A stretch of DNA of 11,796 nt, from the NCBI GenBank assembly GCA_004525465.1, contig SPCN01000046.1:1-11796 (forward strand), given 5' to 3'. Source of the stretch: Chrysiogenales bacterium. Lineage in GTDB: Bacteria > Acidobacteriota > Aminicenantia > UBA2199. The translations under genes were made by a program, and so were the position numbers. A model generated the notes under the pieces. That model saw only the letters and a list, made by a program, of their open reading frames with translations. It was not told the origin of the DNA and ran no database searches. Below are positions 6,230 through 11,796 of this stretch, one piece after another (the first letter of the stretch is position 1; each line of letters opens with the position of its first letter).

Positions 6230-7942
6230 ATGACGCCAAAAGCCATTAAAATTTTTTTTGCCATGTTTCTGCTGTTCATAATCTGCTTTTCTTTCGGCAC
6301 CGATCTGCCCAAAACCAAGCACGGCGGTTTTTTTTCCGATGAATCGACCTATTTTTCCATCATGCAGAGCCTGGCCTTCGATTACGACTTGGAATATACC
6401 CGGGCCGACATCATGCGCATCAGGGAAAACTTTTGGGTCGGCCCCATGGGGCTTTTCTTGAAGCAAGGCAGGAACAACCGCATATATTACGCCAAATCAT
6501 TTATTTACCCGCTGGCCCTGGCCCCGTTTTTCAGGCTGTTCGGCAACCACGGCATCCTGCTGGCCAACTCCCTCATGGTTTTTTTTACATTGCTCATGGG
6601 ATTCCTGCTGCTGCGGCAGCACTATTCCCCGGGGCGTAGTTTTGCCTTTACCATCATGTACCTGTTTTGCAGCATAACTTTCATTTATGTCTGGTGGATC
6701 ACCGCCGACCTTTTTAATTTCTTCATCAATTTTGCCGCCCTTTTCTTCTTTTTTTACGAATTCAAGAATCCTGCCTGGTCGAAACTTGCCGGTGTGTTTT
6801 TTGCCGCGGCAATCTTTTCAAAGCCAAATAACCTGTTGCACATCGGCATACTTTTCCTGCTGCTCATCTATCAGAAAAAATGGAATAAATTCATCAGCCT
6901 CGGACTGATCACTTTGCTTTTTTTGGCAGGCCTTTTCGCCTTCAATTACAGCCAGACCGGGGAGCTCAATTATCAGGGCGGGGAAAGAAAGTCATTTTAT
7001 GGCAATTTCCCTTTGGAAAGAGCGGATTTTTCCTTTGCCAGCGGCCACAAAATGAGCACCGACACCTATTGGAGCAGATTCTATTTGAGTCCAGCCATTG
7101 CCCTGCTCAATATGTTTTATTATTTTTTTGGCCGCTTCACCGGCATGCTGCTCTACTTTTTCCCGGCGTTCTTCCTGCTGCTTCTATTCTTTTTTCAGAA
7201 AAAACAACCGCAGGACTGGTTCCTGTTGGCCGGGATCGTTTCAGCCATTCTTTGTTATATCCTGTTGATGCCCGACAATTATTTCGGCGGCGGCGGCTCC
7301 CTGGGCAACAGGTATTTTTTGAACATCTATCCCTTGTTTTTCTTTCTCGGCTACCGCGAGCGACGCTTTCAATTCACCCTGTTGCCAGCGGTGGTAGCCG
7401 TGATTTTTTTGGCGCCGGTATTCATGAACGGCATGTTCTATTCTGGCTCCCCGCGTTATCCCGGTCTTTCTTTTCCAAATAAATTCTTCCCGGCGGAAAA
7501 AACCCAATTTGCCACTTTGCCGAGCAATACCAATCCCCGGGCCTTCAACAGAAAAATCGCTGAAAAGTTCACCCTGTTTTTCCTCAATGACAATTACAAC
7601 CCCATCGAAGGCGAAGCTTTCTGGACCCATGCCGACAAGGAGCTGGAGCTTTTTCTTCTGGCACCGGGCAGAGTGAAGCAAATCACTTTTCAGATGAAAA
7701 ACATTCCCCGGGACAACCAAATCCGCATCCAGATCGAACACAAGTCCAAAAACGTATTCATCGCAGCCAACGATGTACGCAATGTCACATTCAGCCATAT
7801 TCCGGGCCTGCCAATAGCCAACCGTTTTATTTACCATATCAAAATCAAGAGCAGCAAATATTACTGCCCGTTTTTTGTCGACGCCAAAACGCAGGATCGA
7901 CGCCTGCTGGGAGTACAGACCCAAATCGAACTGGGCTACTGA
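6230..7942 (+). CDS. GT-C fold integral membrane glycosyltransferase-like protein
   Basis: A 570-residue protein with an N-terminal membrane helix (about residues 7-22) followed by a loop with SDE (D37, E38), the position of the catalytic/metal-binding acidic motif in GT-C enzymes of the PMT/ArnT type. Roughly ten more hydrophobic, Phe-rich helices follow to about residue 415. The C-terminal 150 residues are hydrophilic and beta-rich (GEAFWTHADKELELFLL, then alternating strands), resembling the jelly-roll tail seen after some GT-C cores. It probably transfers a sugar from a polyprenyl-phosphate donor on the periplasmic side; donor and acceptor are unknown. The start is ATG 6230, without a Shine-Dalgarno site but 11 nt after an extended -10. 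The gene is notably T-rich compared with region 1, which may only reflect Phe/Leu content. Confidence 0.75.
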   Translation: MTPKAIKIFFAMFLLFIICFSFGTDLPKTKHGGFFSDESTYFSIMQSLAFDYDLEYTRADIMRIRENFWVGPMGLFLKQGRNNRIYYAKSFIYPLALAPFFRLFGNHGILLANSLMVFFTLLMGFLLLRQHYSPGRSFAFTIMYLFCSITFIYVWWITADLFNFFINFAALFFFFYEFKNPAWSKLAGVFFAAAIFSKPNNLLHIGILFLLLIYQKKWNKFISLGLITLLFLAGLFAFNYSQTGELNYQGGERKSFYGNFPLERADFSFASGHKMSTDTYWSRFYLSPAIALLNMFYYFFGRFTGMLLYFFPAFFLLLLFFFQKKQPQDWFLLAGIVSAILCYILLMPDNYFGGGGSLGNRYFLNIYPLFFFLGYRERRFQFTLLPAVVAVIFLAPVFMNGMFYSGSPRYPGLSFPNKFFPAEKTQFATLPSNTNPRAFNRKIAEKFTLFFLNDNYNPIEGEAFWTHADKELELFLLAPGRVKQITFQMKNIPRDNQIRIQIEHKSKNVFIAANDVRNVTFSHIPGLPIANRFIYHIKIKSSKYYCPFFVDAKTQDRRLLGVQTQIELGY

Positions 7943-7952
7943 ACCGCGGGCG

Positions 7953-7962
7953 CCTGCGCAGG
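7953..7962. repeat. 10-bp perfect palindrome upstream of the PHP promoter
   Basis: CCTGCGCAGG is its own reverse complement. It lies 11 nt after the GT-C stop and 9 nt before the -35-like TTGACT. It might be an operator for the downstream promoter; there is no T-run, so it is not a typical terminator. Ten-base palindromes occur by chance, so confidence is low. Confidence 0.3.
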
Positions 7963-7971
7963 ACGTGGAAA

Positions 7972-8000
7972 TTGACTTTTTCGGCTGTTTCCCTTAAGAT
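7972..8000 (+). promoter_or_regulatory. Promoter for PHP-ATPase pair
   Basis: TTGACT (7972-7977, five of six consensus) and TAAGAT (7995-8000, four of six) are separated by 17 bp. The start ATG 8011 follows the -10 by 10 nt, predicting a leader of 3-4 nt. A longer reading frame beginning at TTG 7972 uses the -35 box itself as start codon and is rejected on this ground. Confidence 0.55.
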
Positions 8001-8010
8001 GGACGCCAGA

Positions 8011-8757
8011 ATGAAACTAGCCGCCGATCTTCACATTCATTCCACCCTCTCACCCTGTGCTTCCCTGGAAATGTCACCGGCGGCCATTGTGCGGCGTGCC
8101 AAGGAGCTCGCCTTGGACCTCATCGCTATCACCGACCACAACAGCATGGAGAACAGTTTTGTCGCGGCCAGCCTGGGAATGAAATTGGGGCTGCGGGTCT
8201 TGTACGGCATGGAAGCGCAAACAAGTGAAGATGTTCATTTCATATGCCTTTTCGAAGACCGGGGGCGTGCCGAAGCCTTCAATGTAAGGATCTACGACCA
8301 TTTGCCAGACGTAAAGAACGAGCCTGAATATTTCGGCGACCAGGTGGTCGTCGACGGGGAGGAAAATATCGTCCGCTATGAAGACCGTCTGCTTCTGAAC
8401 GCCCTTGCTCTCTCCATCCCTGAATTGCTTGAGCTGGTGAGTGAACACGGCGGGGCGGTCATTCCTGCTCACGTCGAAAGCGCTTCCTTCGGCCTTCTGG
8501 TCAACATGGGTATGGTGCCCCGGGAACTGCGCGACTCCGTATTGGAAATTTCCCATACCGCCGGCTGTGAAGATGTGCAGCATTCCTTCCCAGAGCTGAA
8601 CCACTTCCCCTTGATCACCAACTCCGATGCCCATTTCCTTAAGGACATTGGCTGTGCCTATACGGTTTTCCAGGCCACGTCCCCCTCCCTGCCCGCTTTG
8701 ATCAAAGCCGCCAGGGCCAGCGCCTTCGCCAGGGTCTACCGCAAGAACCATGGTTGA
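8011..8757 (+). CDS. PHP-domain metal-dependent phosphoesterase
   Basis: A 248-residue PHP-superfamily protein with the full metal-ligand set: DLHIHS (H8, H10), ITDHN (H43), GMEAQ (E68), H76, PAHVE (H154) and NSDAH (D206, H208). Such enzymes hold two or three metal ions and cleave phosphoesters; relatives include TrpH/RNase AM and histidinol phosphatase, but the substrate here is unknown. The insert QVVVDGEENI...LLLNAL (about 111-131) is typical of PHP proteins I recall next to stand-alone ATPases in signalling and [FeFe]-hydrogenase-associated clusters. The start MKLAADLHIHS is preferred because family members begin just before the first HxH, and the alternatives at 7972 and 7999 fall in the predicted promoter. 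The stop lies 8 bp inside the next gene, so the two are translationally coupled. Confidence 0.88.
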   Translation: MKLAADLHIHSTLSPCASLEMSPAAIVRRAKELALDLIAITDHNSMENSFVAASLGMKLGLRVLYGMEAQTSEDVHFICLFEDRGRAEAFNVRIYDHLPDVKNEPEYFGDQVVVDGEENIVRYEDRLLLNALALSIPELLELVSEHGGAVIPAHVESASFGLLVNMGMVPRELRDSVLEISHTAGCEDVQHSFPELNHFPLITNSDAHFLKDIGCAYTVFQATSPSLPALIKAARASAFARVYRKNHG

Positions 8758-9304
8758 GGATCTCTGTTTCCACCTGCATGACCTGGTACAGAATTCGGCC
8801 GCGGCCGGAGCGAATAACATTTCGGTTACGATCAGTGATCAAGCTGCAAAAGATCTTATAACCATGACGGTCGAGGATGACGGTACGGGCATGGACCGCC
8901 GGACCCTGGTCAAGGTTCAGGATCCTTTCTTCACCAGCAAAAATTTTAAAAAAGTCGGCCTGGGCATTCCCCTGCTCAAGGCCACGGCGCAGAGCTGTCG
9001 CGGCAATTTTCGCATCAGCAGCAGGGTGGGACATGGAACCAAGGTCAGAGCCAGGCTGCAGAAAAGCCACGTGGACTGCCCTCCCCTTGGCGATCTTAGG
9101 GAAACCCTGCTTTCGCTTCTGGTCGGTTTTGACAGGATTAATATCCGCTTCGCCTACCAAAGCGAAAAAGGTGAGTTTGCCTTGGCCAGCGAAGAGATCC
9201 GCGGCCAGGTGGGGGACCTGCATTTTTCCCATCCCGAGATCCAGAGGTTTTTAAAAGGATACATCCATGAAGGGCTTGCCCGCGTACTCGTCCCCCTCGC
9301 TTGA
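8750..9304 (+). CDS. Stand-alone GHKL/histidine-kinase-type ATPase
   Basis: A 184-residue protein made almost entirely of a HATPase_c domain. The N-box is LHDLVQNSAAAGA (N15 as Mg ligand), G1 is EDDGTGM (42-48), then DPFFTSK (59-64) and G2 KVGLGIPLLK (68-77), the ATP lid; VGHGTKVRARL closes the fold. No sensor, HAMP or phospho-acceptor histidine domain precedes it, so it is not a complete histidine kinase; a switch, anti-sigma-like or partner-phosphorylating role is possible. Asp11 stands where MutL/GyrB-type ATPases keep their general-base Glu. The C-terminal 80 residues are not assigned. The 8-bp overlap with the PHP gene implies that the two proteins work together. I recall similar PHP plus ATPase pairs near HydABC-type hydrogenase genes in anaerobes, but no hydrogenase is visible here. 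Confidence 0.85.
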   Translation: MVEDLCFHLHDLVQNSAAAGANNISVTISDQAAKDLITMTVEDDGTGMDRRTLVKVQDPFFTSKNFKKVGLGIPLLKATAQSCRGNFRISSRVGHGTKVRARLQKSHVDCPPLGDLRETLLSLLVGFDRINIRFAYQSEKGEFALASEEIRGQVGDLHFSHPEIQRFLKGYIHEGLARVLVPLA

Positions 9305-9348
9305 GGCCGAGCCGCTGACCGTGGCAGTTGTTCAACCTCCAGCCAGTA

Positions 9349-9357
9349 TGTTACAAT
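9349..9357 (+). promoter_or_regulatory. Extended -10 promoter for the cNMP-binding protein
   Basis: TGTTACAAT combines a TGn extension with TACAAT (five of six consensus, 9352-9357). Only 7 nt separate it from ATG 9365, so transcription would start at or within a base of the A of ATG. A weak -35, TTGTTC, lies 18 bp upstream inside a GTTG-TT-CAAC inverted repeat (9327-9336). Confidence 0.6.
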
Positions 9358-9364
9358 TGCGATC

Positions 9365-9844
9365 ATGAATCCAGACAAAGATATCATCATCGAAATCCTG
9401 AAAAATCTCTCACTATTCCAAGAATTGAATTACAACGCCGTCAAAGAGTTGACCTACCTGTTTTCAGACCGGGTATTCCTTTCTGGAGAAACGATCTTCG
9501 AGGAAAATGACACGGGAAACTCGCTGCTGGTGATTGTTTCCGGCGAAGTACGCATCAGCCAGAGGGCCGATGTCAGCGGCGAGGAAACCCTGATCGTACT
9601 GAAAAAAGGCAATTTTTTCGGTGAGATGGCCCTGTTGGACGACCTGCCGCGCAGCGCCACGGCCATTGCCCAAAGTGATACTTTCATTCTGGAGATCAGC
9701 CGCGAAAAATTCCTGCACTTTATTGAAAAGGATACAGCCAGCGGCATGCGTATCCTGCTCACCCTGGCCAGGAATTTATCAGCCCGCCTGCGCGAAGCCG
9801 ACAGCAAGATCAAGGCTTTCGTTAACCTTAGCCAGTGGATTTAG
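9365..9844 (+). CDS. Stand-alone cyclic nucleotide-binding domain protein
   Basis: A 159-residue protein with a single CRP/PKA-type cNMP-binding beta-roll. The start motif is ILKNLSLFQEL (11-21), the beta-roll includes GETIFEENDTGNSLLVIVSGEV (split here as GETIFEEND and LLVIVSGEV), and the phosphate-binding cassette FFGEMALLDDLPRSATAIA at 84-102 keeps Glu87 and Arg96, the residues that contact ribose and phosphate in PKA-type sites. So ligand binding is plausible. The C-terminal helix (LARNLSARLREADSKIKAF) resembles the CRP dimerisation helix, but no helix-turn-helix follows, so it does not bind DNA by itself. It may regulate a partner by protein contact. It follows the ATPase by 60 nt and has its own predicted promoter, so it could be a regulator of the preceding pair or an independent gene. 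Confidence 0.88.
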   Translation: MNPDKDIIIEILKNLSLFQELNYNAVKELTYLFSDRVFLSGETIFEENDTGNSLLVIVSGEVRISQRADVSGEETLIVLKKGNFFGEMALLDDLPRSATAIAQSDTFILEISREKFLHFIEKDTASGMRILLTLARNLSARLREADSKIKAFVNLSQWI

Positions 9845-9966
9845 CAGCCCGCGCCTTTCCGAGGACACGGGCCCAATTACCAGCTCCTGGGCGCAATACA
9901 CCGCTCCCTTACCAGGGTGCTAACGGGATAATAGGGCCAAAAACCATTTCATTGCACACTCGCTTA

Positions 9967-9975
9967 TGTTAAAAT
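9967..9975 (+). promoter_or_regulatory. Extended -10 promoter for the second GT-C gene
   Basis: TGTTAAAAT (TGn plus TAAAAT at 9970-9975, five of six consensus) nearly repeats the TGTTACAAT in front of the cNMP-binding gene. It ends 14 nt before ATG 9990, predicting a leader of about 7-8 nt. No strong -35 is seen. An alternative start at ATG 9966 would lie inside this element. Confidence 0.5.
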
Positions 9976-9989
9976 ATAGCAGTCATAGA

Positions 9990-11796
9990 ATGATAACTGA
10001 AAATCAATTTCATCCCTTTCAACTGCTGATCAACGGTTTCGGCATAGCTCTTTTGGCCATTACCTGGCTTTCTGGCGATGGCGGCATATTGCTGCTCCTT
10101 GTTTTAACCGCCTGGATCGCCGCCAGCGAATATGCTTTTGGTTTCCTGGCTGGTCCCCGGCCGTCCCCCTACCAATGGTTTTGCCTTTCGCCAATAATGT
10201 TGGTCAATTATTCATCGGTCAGCGATTTCCGTATCCGCCTGGTCTGTTTTGTTATTCTGGCTTATATCCTGGTCCTGGCCCGGCGGCCCGCTGCCAGCCG
10301 CATAAAAATTTCTTTGACAGCTTGGCAACCCCGGCACATATGGCTATTATCTCTTTTTTTGTTTACGCTGGCTGCCGCCGCTTTTTATGCCCAGGGCATC
10401 CATTTGTCAGGAGACGAGCCCCATTACATCTTGGTCACCCAAAGTCTGGTCGAAGACGGGGACTTTGACCTTAAAAACAACCTTGACCCCAAGAAATATT
10501 CGCAATACATGCCAGTGGAAATCCCTTTCCATGGCTCGGTCCATGCCGGCCGCTATCGCACTTTCCACCTTCCCGGGGTATCTTTCCTGCTTATTCCCTT
10601 TTGGTTTATTTTCAAGTTCCTGGGAGGAGCGGTCCCTGGCAACCTGTATTTCCGCTTGGCCGCAGCGTTCATCAACTCATTTTTCGCCCTGGGACTTTTT
10701 TTAGTACTACAGAAAGTGATAACGAAAAAGGAAAACGGCAGCCTTTTCCTTTTTTTCCTGATCACCTTCCCGTTGCTGTTCCAGGCCTTGCACCTTTTCC
10801 CCGAATTACCAGCCGCTACCCTGGTCGTGTTCGCTTATTTTTTCGCCCGGGAAAAACAGCGTTATTTTAGCGCCGGCCTTCTGCTGGCCGGCGTCCCCTG
10901 GCTCCACCTGAAGTATTCCTTGCCCATCCTGATCCTTTCCCTGTTCATCATGGCCTGGATATGGTTGGGGGATCGCAGGACCGGCGTCCGCCTGAAACGC
11001 CTGGCCGCCTTCATGGTCACGCCGGTGCTGAGCCTGGCCTTATTGCTCCTGTACAGCAGGATCCTGTATGGTTCCTTCAGCCCCACCGCCATTGAGGCAC
11101 AGTTCTCGGGAAAAAGCTTTTTTACCGTTCCTATTGGATTACGGATCGAGACATTGATTTCCTTTTTCCTGGACCAGCGGGATGGATTGCTCCTATACGC
11201 CCCGGTTTTCCTCCTGATCTTCCTGATCGGCAGGAAGGAGCTACGCAGCGGCATCAGGGATTTTTCCCTGCTGACCGCGATGTTCATTTCTTATGTCCTG
11301 TTGCATGCCTTCACCACCTCACGCGGGGGCTACTCACCGGCGGCGCGGCCGACCCTTTTCGTCATGTGGATCATGGCAGTTTTCTTAGTCGCCTATTATC
11401 ACCGGGCCGGAGAAGCAGGAAAAACAGCTTTCAGGTTTCTGGCCGGGCTTACCTTTTTTGCCACGGTTTGGTTTTTTTATTATCCACTTTTTTTATATCA
11501 ACCGGTGACCAGGGAGGTCAGTCAGCGGGCTTCCTCAATGCTGCTGTTTTTAAGCAGTCTGGTCATCGATCTTCCAAAACTCTTCCCTTCTTTCCTGAAA
11601 AAATCAAACGCAGGCTACCTGCCCAACTTGATATGGCTGTCTGCGCTGGCCCTGGTCATCGTGCTGTATTATGCCCGCTTATCGTGGCGGCCGCTTGCCA
11701 AGCCGGCCCAGCTTATTTTCCCGGCCTTGGGCCTGCTGCTGATGTTTTCCGTCTGTTTTTTTCCACATGTCCGCCTGCAGACACGACACACCTCGG
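9990..11796 (+). CDS. Large multi-spanning GT-C glycosyltransferase-like protein (3' end cut by window)
   Basis: The frame is open from before 9990 to the last base with no stop: over 600 residues, continuing beyond the window. Four hydrophobic segments fill the first about 135 residues, then LSGDEPHYILVTQSL carries the acidic pair D142-E143 after a membrane helix, the catalytic-loop position of PMT/ArnT-like GT-C enzymes. About ten further helices follow; WLHLKYSLPILI and SRGGYSPAARPTLFVMW are recognisable as conserved motifs of such proteins. The segment DEPHY...QSL...DGDFDL parallels DESTY...QSL...DYDLEY in the gene at 6230, so the two are distant relatives. Extra helices before the DE loop are unusual for the basic GT-C core. 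A periplasmic-face sugar transfer from a polyprenyl donor is the likely role. ATG 9966 in the same frame is an alternative start. Confidence 0.78.
   Translation, partial: MITENQFHPFQLLINGFGIALLAITWLSGDGGILLLLVLTAWIAASEYAFGFLAGPRPSPYQWFCLSPIMLVNYSSVSDFRIRLVCFVILAYILVLARRPAASRIKISLTAWQPRHIWLLSLFLFTLAAAAFYAQGIHLSGDEPHYILVTQSLVEDGDFDLKNNLDPKKYSQYMPVEIPFHGSVHAGRYRTFHLPGVSFLLIPFWFIFKFLGGAVPGNLYFRLAAAFINSFFALGLFLVLQKVITKKENGSLFLFFLITFPLLFQALHLFPELPAATLVVFAYFFAREKQRYFSAGLLLAGVPWLHLKYSLPILILSLFIMAWIWLGDRRTGVRLKRLAAFMVTPVLSLALLLLYSRILYGSFSPTAIEAQFSGKSFFTVPIGLRIETLISFFLDQRDGLLLYAPVFLLIFLIGRKELRSGIRDFSLLTAMFISYVLLHAFTTSRGGYSPAARPTLFVMWIMAVFLVAYYHRAGEAGKTAFRFLAGLTFFATVWFFYYPLFLYQPVTREVSQRASSMLLFLSSLVIDLPKLFPSFLKKSNAGYLPNLIWLSALALVIVLYYARLSWRPLAKPAQLIFPALGLLLMFSVCFFPHVRLQTRHTS

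Noticed and set aside
7241..7924. 227-codon minus-strand frame inside the first GT-C gene
   Set aside because: The plus-strand gene here has clear membrane-protein and beta-domain character; the minus-strand translation has no recognisable motif, RBS or promoter and is a shadow frame.
6230..7942. Horizontal acquisition of the AT-richer GT-C gene
   Set aside because: The T-richness is explained by Phe/Leu/Ile-rich membrane helices; there are no flanking repeats, tRNA or mobile genes.
7972..8010. TTG start giving 13 extra residues to the PHP protein
   Set aside because: The TTG is the start of a TTGACT -35-like box with TAAGAT 17 bp on, no RBS precedes it, and the family begins at the MKLAADLHIHS start.
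8074..8820. 248-codon minus-strand frame opposite the PHP gene
   Set aside because: It lies antisense to all the PHP metal-ligand motifs and runs into the ATPase gene; its translation is low-complexity and matches no family I know.
9845..9966. Possible terminator or small RNA between the cNMP-binding gene and the second GT-C gene
   Set aside because: Only a 5-bp GCCCA/TGGGC stem with a 12-nt loop is visible and no T-run follows; nothing else stands out in this gap.
10862..11287. 141-codon minus-strand frame near the window end
   Set aside because: It is antisense to the long open membrane-protein frame that continues through to the window edge; the translation is Arg/Ser-rich without motifs.

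Overview
The window reads as a chromosomal segment of a Gram-negative-type bacterium of moderate GC (high in the first 4 kb, more AT-rich in the membrane-protein genes), dominated by cell-surface glycan functions. I cannot fix the taxon. Compact genes, scarce Shine-Dalgarno sites and promoters placed directly against start codons would fit an uncultured lineage, but that is only a guess. No rRNA, tRNA, CRISPR array, insertion sequence or phage gene was seen.

Region 1 (1-4344, plus strand) is a tight operon in which genes overlap or abut by a few bases: a class I SAM methyltransferase cut by the window start, an NAD(P)-dependent extended-SDR epimerase/dehydratase, an asparagine synthase-type glutamine amidotransferase, and an uncharacterised protein with an HxH...GSD amidohydrolase/PHP-like signature. 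This looks like a surface polysaccharide or glycolipid modification locus: sugar nucleotide oxidoreduction, methylation and amidation.

Region 2 (4462-6071, minus strand) converges on region 1. It is a two-gene unit transcribed from a good sigma-70-type promoter with a strong ribosome binding site: a 72-residue exported/membrane protein with the YIDPGTGS signature, then, joined by an ATGA stop-start overlap, a 464-residue protein with a kinase-like D-x4-N...ID motif followed by a SAM methyltransferase domain.

Region 3 (6230-11796, plus strand) starts divergently. Two large multi-membrane-span GT-C glycosyltransferase-like proteins (6230-7942, and 9990 to beyond the window end) flank a small signalling set: a PHP metallo-phosphoesterase (8011-8757), an overlapping stand-alone GHKL/histidine-kinase-type ATPase (8750-9304) and a stand-alone cyclic-nucleotide-binding domain protein (9365-9844). 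The last large gene has no stop before the window end.

The most notable structural signal is that all four non-overlapping gene starts in region 3 lie 7-14 nt after a -10-like hexamer (three of them extended TGn -10 boxes) and lack a convincing Shine-Dalgarno site. This predicts leaderless or nearly leaderless mRNAs, in contrast to the divergent minus-strand unit, which has a leader of about 64 nt and a near-perfect anti-16S ribosome binding site.
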